In this document: in pieces, positions 25,665 through 28,774 of the stretch
How the letters are laid out: every line of letters begins with the position of its first letter
Numbering within the stretch: the stretch's first letter is position 1
Source of the DNA: Paratrimastix pyriformis
Lineage: Eukaryota > Preaxostyla > Paratrimastigidae
Direction: 5' to 3'
Length of the DNA stretch: 28,774 nt
NCBI GenBank assembly: GCA_027972325.1
Contig: JAPMOS010000321.1
Coordinates: 1 to 28,774, forward strand
Translations under genes and position numbers: made by a program
The notes under the pieces: generated by a model
Told to the model about the DNA's origin: nothing
Seen by the model: the letters and a program-made list of their open reading frames with translations, nothing else
Database searches by the model: none

Positions 25665-26330
25665 TTACCGTTTCCCTCCACGTAATCGTGTTTTGGACCG
25701 TAAGTTGTACTCTTTTTGCGGTTGTGGCTTATGGGCTTTTGGTTGTCTCTTGCCTTTTGCAGCATGCATCTGTTGTTTTGTCTCAGCGACTGTCTCATAC
25801 TTTGAACCAAATAGTTTAGTGACATTTCGACTACCTTTAGCGTGTGACACGACGTTGTACTCATGTTCCATATCAGCAATCGCATCAGGGCTCAAATCAA
25901 AGACTTGGGCTTTTAACTCACGAAATGCTTGAGGTGTCACACGAATAAAGTTCTGTTTGGCAAAGATTGTTGTGTTAAAGATACGAGAAGGAACATATGG
26001 TGTGAGTTGTCTGACGGTTTCAATGATTTGAGTTTGTGTGTATCCACCTTTCATGTATTCATAAAAATTCCTTTCATCTTCAAAGCGTTGCTCCTCTTTT
26101 GTTCGAGGTCGTACACGTTCTTTTCGTTCTTCTTCAGGCACCTCAGGCTCGTCATCATGAGGAATTATGCTATCATCGATTTCAGGGTTCCTCGACAGTG
26201 TGCCAATCAATGGAACCATGAAATCTTTGTTGTACTTTTGTTTCATCATACAGGCTTTTGCCACTTTTGCCATGAAAAGCAGTTCTGATTGACTCATCTG
26301 ACATAATATACATTTGAAATTACTTTCCAT
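25665..26330 (-). CDS. virion-type basic protein with C-terminal LRGG site, 221 aa
   Basis: An intact frame from the ATG at 26,330. The N-terminus carries a Cys pair (FKCILCQM) and helices. A strongly acidic then mixed-charge linker follows (HDDEPEVPEEERKERVRPR). A globular part (MKGGYTQTQIIETVRQLTPY) comes next. The last 40 residues are very basic (KGKRQPKAHKPQPQKEYNLR) and end TRLRGGKR. LRGG followed by one or more residues fits the adenain/Ulp1 cleavage rule (M/I/L)xGG-x, so the extreme end may be trimmed. The start overlaps the end of the upstream membrane-protein gene. No family recognised; a core or tegument-like DNA-binding virion protein is plausible. Confidence 0.6.
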   Translation of the reverse strand: MESNFKCILCQMSQSELLFMAKVAKACMMKQKYNKDFMVPLIGTLSRNPEIDDSIIPHDDEPEVPEEERKERVRPRTKEEQRFEDERNFYEYMKGGYTQTQIIETVRQLTPYVPSRIFNTTIFAKQNFIRVTPQAFRELKAQVFDLSPDAIADMEHEYNVVSHAKGSRNVTKLFGSKYETVAETKQQMHAAKGKRQPKAHKPQPQKEYNLRSKTRLRGGKR

Positions 26331-26972
26331 TTTGTTTGTTCATATAGATAAAGCCTCCAACCACTAAGACAGCAGCAATTGCAATCAATGCAGTAGTATT
26401 ATCAGCAGTTTGTCCAATGTCGTGTTCTTCCTCATCTTTTGTGTGTTGATCCACTTCAGAATATATTTCAGCTAATGAATCATAAACTTGCTTATTGTAG
26501 AGTTGATTGGTAGCAGTTAAGTCGACATCTTCGAGGCTTGATGAAGGAACAAAAGCATCATTAATAACTTGGAAGGAATTGACGACGTCGAATGAGTTTC
26601 GATGTTTTGCATCTGTTGGTTGACACGATTGACATCAACAACGTTCTTTAGCTTCTTAATCATGTCGAGCACGTTAAAGTTTGCGGTAAAGATACCACCT
26701 TGGTTTTGCTTTTCTGATATCTTGTTGAGGATGTCATTGAATGCAGATGTTGCAGATGTTGATTCCAATATCGTTTTGGCTATGATTTGGTTCTTTATGT
26801 CATTGGCAAAAGAAATCTTGACGTTTTTGATGTGAGCTATGTTACGAAAGATTATTTCATTCTTTGCATTAAGAACCACATTGACTTGTTGCATTATGAT
26901 GTTGGTTTCATTGACAGACAGATAGTTCAACAGGTCTTGCCTAATTGAGTTATAACTAATGTTTCCACCCAT
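26320..26972 (-). pseudogene. L1R/E248R-like myristoylated membrane protein (entry-fusion type)
   Basis: I start at the ATG at 26,972, giving MGGNISYNSIRQDLLNYLSV, because MGGxxS is a classic N-myristoylation signal and a longer frame upstream would hide it. A long helical ectodomain follows, with conserved-looking polar repeats (INKI/NAKNEIIFRNIAHIKN, FANDIKNQIIAKTILESTSA). The module ends with a hydrophobic segment (ALIAIAAVLVVGGFIYM) and a short basic tail. Myristoylated start, helical body and C-terminal transmembrane anchor is the layout of poxvirus L1/F9 and of African swine fever virus E248R, which act in membrane fusion at entry. Unlike poxvirus L1 there are few or no cysteines, which weakens the match. 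About one break. Its end overlaps the start of the next gene. Confidence 0.5.
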
Positions 26973-27019
26973 GTTGTATACAGTACTCATCGAAAATTTC
27001 ACCTTGTATAGCATTAAGA

Positions 27020-27145
27020 ATGATTCAGTGGAATTCTTTGGATAGTGAAAGTAAGTTCATCAATGCTTTTCAACAGAACAATGCCAGTTACATCAGGTTG
27101 ACGTTAAAATGGACTTTATATCAAAACGTCGATATGAGAATTTGA
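27020..27145 (+). CDS. possible small ORF, 41 aa
   Basis: A short frame starts just outside the divergent membrane-protein gene and overlaps the next plus-strand frame. It reads MIQWNSLDSESKFINAFQQN and ends YQNVDMRI. It is the first plus-strand frame of the right-hand block. There is no recognised family and no clear promoter block, so it may be the leader part of the following module or a chance frame. Confidence 0.25.
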   Translation: MIQWNSLDSESKFINAFQQNNASYIRLTLKWTLYQNVDMRI

Positions 27146-27491
27146 TGAAGGTAGATGGTGAAGACAGAAAGCGTGAGTTAAAGGCATTATATGCTAAGTT
27201 ACGTGTTGAAATGCCGTTACGTGGAGGAAGTAAGACGAGAGCCTTTTACAGTGATTTCACGGTGCCACAGGCATTAACTTTGCACACTCCAACAACTTTG
27301 ACTTTGATTCATATACGGAGTTTTTTCCGGCAATAGCTAAATCAACTACTGAGGCACAGTTCCAAAAGTGTGTAAACTGTTCGAAGATTGAGTCATGTGC
27401 TAAAAATTGGGACTGTCTGAAAGACATTGAAGATTCAGCCCCTAAAGAGTTATCTGAATGTGAAAAGGAGTTCAAAACATTATCAAAATGA
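27109..27491 (+). pseudogene. virion-type precursor with internal LRGG site and Cys-rich end
   Basis: Begins MDFISKRRYENLMKVDGEDR at 27,109. The first 35 residues are basic and helical and end MPLRGGSKTR. LRGG-S fits the (M/I/L)xGG-x rule of adenain-like proteases, so a basic propeptide could be released. Downstream the module contains a domain with about five cysteines spaced CVNCSKIESCAKNWDC and later SECE. It is carried in more than one frame with about one break. The end overlaps the next ATG as ATGA, a tight viral junction. No family recognised; a capsid-associated or membrane-linked virion protein is likely. Confidence 0.5.
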
Positions 27492-28152
27492 ATGATTCAT
27501 ACCTAAAACAGATGGATGACTATTATGCTAAGTTTGATAAATGGAAAGATGAATACGACAAATGGTATTTTATGAATGATTCGATTCAATACATCCATGC
27601 AACAATCACGGGCTTATGGAATATTGATTCAATTGCCTTCAGCCTGATGACTGATAAGGACAAATACATTGCATCAACTATAAAGCAGAATGGACTCGAT
27701 TTATCAAACCTTAATGTCCAATCATGTGAATGGAGTGAGTTAAACCGTCAGAACAAAACGGGTGAATTCATGATGACCTTTTATTATAAGCCTGAGTACT
27801 TATCACAACGAATAGCACAAATTAATGTAAATAAGCCTGAGATGCCATCAAAACCGCAATGGGGTGACTTAGTTTGCGTTGATTGTCGTAATGTAATAGA
27901 TTGGAAGAATGTAGGCACATTAACAAATGTCCAAATACAACAACTTAATGAATGTGTTGTAAATGCAAAGAAAGAAAAAGAAGATGATAAAAGCCCGACA
28001 CTCCTGAAGAGCCGACGGAGCCTGTAACTCCTGAAGAGCCTATTACTCCTGTCGAACCAATTTCGCCTGTAACACCTGACACTGAATCAACTAATTACAC
28101 ACACCATCTATTGTTTGGTGCTGTCATATTTACATTAACATCGATCCTCTGA
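27488..28152 (+). pseudogene. membrane-anchored virion-type protein with Pro/Glu stalk
   Basis: The first part from the ATG at 27,488 is a helical and beta domain (MNDSYLKQMDDYYAKFDKWK, GLWNIDSIAFSLMTDKDKY) with a Cys pair (CVDCRN). It is followed by a stalk of TPEEP, TPVEP and SPVTP-type repeats (28,012-28,080) and a hydrophobic segment (HHLLFGAVIFTLTSIL) right before the stop. A globular head, proline stalk and C-terminal anchor fit a virion surface or inner-membrane protein. No family recognised. It is carried in two frames with about one break. Confidence 0.5.
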
Positions 28153-28178
28153 AAATTTCTCGTGTATTATTGAAGACA

Positions 28179-28774
28179 ATGGATACTTCCAAGGAACCAC
28201 GTAAGTCAAAAGGTACACATCGACGAAGAGCTGCAGATTATGATGATGAGACAGAGGAAATTGTAGCTATTTGTGCGGCTGTCATGTCTAAAATGATGGG
28301 AAAACAAGTGTTGTATGACGCTGCTATTATCCAAGCCGCCAGTCAGATTTAGACCTGAACACTATATTAAACCGAAAGAAAAGTTAGGCGTGCCGTTAGA
28401 AAGGTTGTTCTGGAGGCAAGAGACACTATCAAGGCTGCTGAAAAGCTGAAAGGAACGTGAGGATAAAGAACGTGCCGATAAAAGTCACTGGCTACCTAAA
28501 ATTAAAAGCGCTGTGTATGATGGCGATATGGATCAGTTGAATGAGGAGCACCCTGAGTTACTTCCGTCGATCGAGATTCCTCCAATTTACGCAATTCCGA
28601 CGCCTCCTCCAACTACTGGTGGGGCACCAATGCCTGCGCCTACCACGGGCGGAAGACCGACATCTGTATCATTATTGCCTCCTGCACCTGCCTGGAAATG
28701 CTGGACTTATTGATTATGAAGAACCTGAGGAAGAACAGGTAGAGGCTACACAGTGCTATAACTGCTGCACGATT
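28179..28774 (+). pseudogene. basic then proline-rich virion-type module, runs off the window
   Basis: I start at the ATG at 28,179 (MDTSKEPRKSKGTHRRRAAD), since the open frame begins at an upstream TTG. A basic N-terminus is followed by an acidic patch (DYDDETEEIVAI) and a small helical segment (AVMSKMMGKQVLYDAAIIQA). Farther on are charged helices (ADKSHWLPKIKSAVYDGDMD), then a proline-rich region (PPIYAIPTPPPTTGGAP, PAPTTGG). Near the window edge there is an acidic stretch (EEPEEEQVEA). Several short frames are used, about two to three breaks, and the end is outside the window. A minor capsid or core protein is a reasonable guess, not shown. Confidence 0.4.

Larger units (their letters stand above)
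16242..28774. mobile_element. Polinton/Maverick-type element, right part outside window
   Basis: GC content drops sharply at about 16,235-16,245 and remains low to the window end. A retroviral-type (rve) integrase and a protein-primed family B polymerase near the left end are diagnostic of Polintons/Mavericks and relatives. Polinton ends usually start with AG, and AGTAGTTATAAAAGG at 16,242 is a candidate terminus, which is an inference. At least 12.5 kb is present and the element continues beyond the window. Capsid, ATPase and protease genes are not in view. It looks broken, with about eight breaks spread over several genes, while the polymerase is nearly whole and some genes are intact, suggesting a fairly young insertion. 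It is distinct from the left PLV. Confidence 0.85.

Noticed and set aside
1-28774. CRISPR array or bacterial operon reading
   Set aside because: The repeats seen are contiguous tandem units without spacers, there are no ribosome-binding-site patterns before genes, and the gene families are those of eukaryotic virus-like elements.

Overview
The window looks like nuclear DNA of a eukaryote, probably a protist, alga or fungus-like microbe (inference). It is a patchwork of two AT-rich, virus-derived elements separated by a GC-rich stretch. Host-type signs in the GC-rich stretch are a compositionally biased open frame with candidate short introns, minisatellites, a palindromic satellite and a foldback DNA transposon. 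No rRNA, tRNA or CRISPR array was recognised.

Bases 1 to about 11.9 kb hold the right-hand part of a Polinton-like virus (PLV) fossil. In order it carries a decayed B-family DNA polymerase (+), a small ORF, and a stem-loop between convergent genes. On the minus strand follow a decayed adenain-like cysteine protease, a tiny basic protein, a major capsid protein, a decayed small module, an acidic/basic protein, a penton-like minor capsid protein, a long charged coiled-coil protein and a packaging ATPase. Last, on the plus strand, is a fibre module with an S74-type chaperone domain. The morphogenesis block is largely open, while the replication end is clearly decayed. A repeated promoter block (AAAATAATATCT, a gap, then TATATAGA just before ATG) precedes most of the minus-strand genes.

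Bases 10,329-11,133 are an 805-bp GC-rich foldback or MITE-like DNA transposon with ~70-bp terminal inverted repeats, inserted at the 3' edge of the fibre ORF. Beyond it lie AT-rich DNA with a recurring GTTACT word (11.26-11.80 kb), a strong hairpin (11.84 kb), a four-copy 142-bp satellite with a 27-bp palindrome per unit (11,995-12,574), minisatellites of GGACAAACGGACA type, and a GC-rich Pro/Glu-rich host-type reading frame with candidate introns (about 13.7-15.7 kb).

From about 16,242 to the window end lies a second, different element of Polinton/Maverick type. It has AT-rich terminal DNA with a 127-bp tandem repeat, a small ORF, an rve-family integrase (-) and a long protein-primed family B polymerase (+) with an endonuclease VII-like zinc cluster. 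These are followed by a GIY-YIG module, a probable VLTF3-like late transcription factor, three minus-strand structural-type proteins including a myristoylated L1R/E248R-like membrane protein, and several plus-strand virion-type modules. Two of its proteins carry an LRGG site of the kind cut by adenain/Ulp1 proteases. Its capsid, ATPase and protease genes would lie beyond the right edge.

The most interesting signals are: (1) the same promoter architecture in front of genes of two unrelated elements; (2) a VLTF3-like factor and an L1R/E248R-like entry/fusion-type protein, both known from large nucleocytoplasmic DNA viruses, inside a Polinton-type element; (3) matching LRGG sites; (4) the foldback transposon nested in the viral fossil; (5) the palindromic satellite between the two elements.
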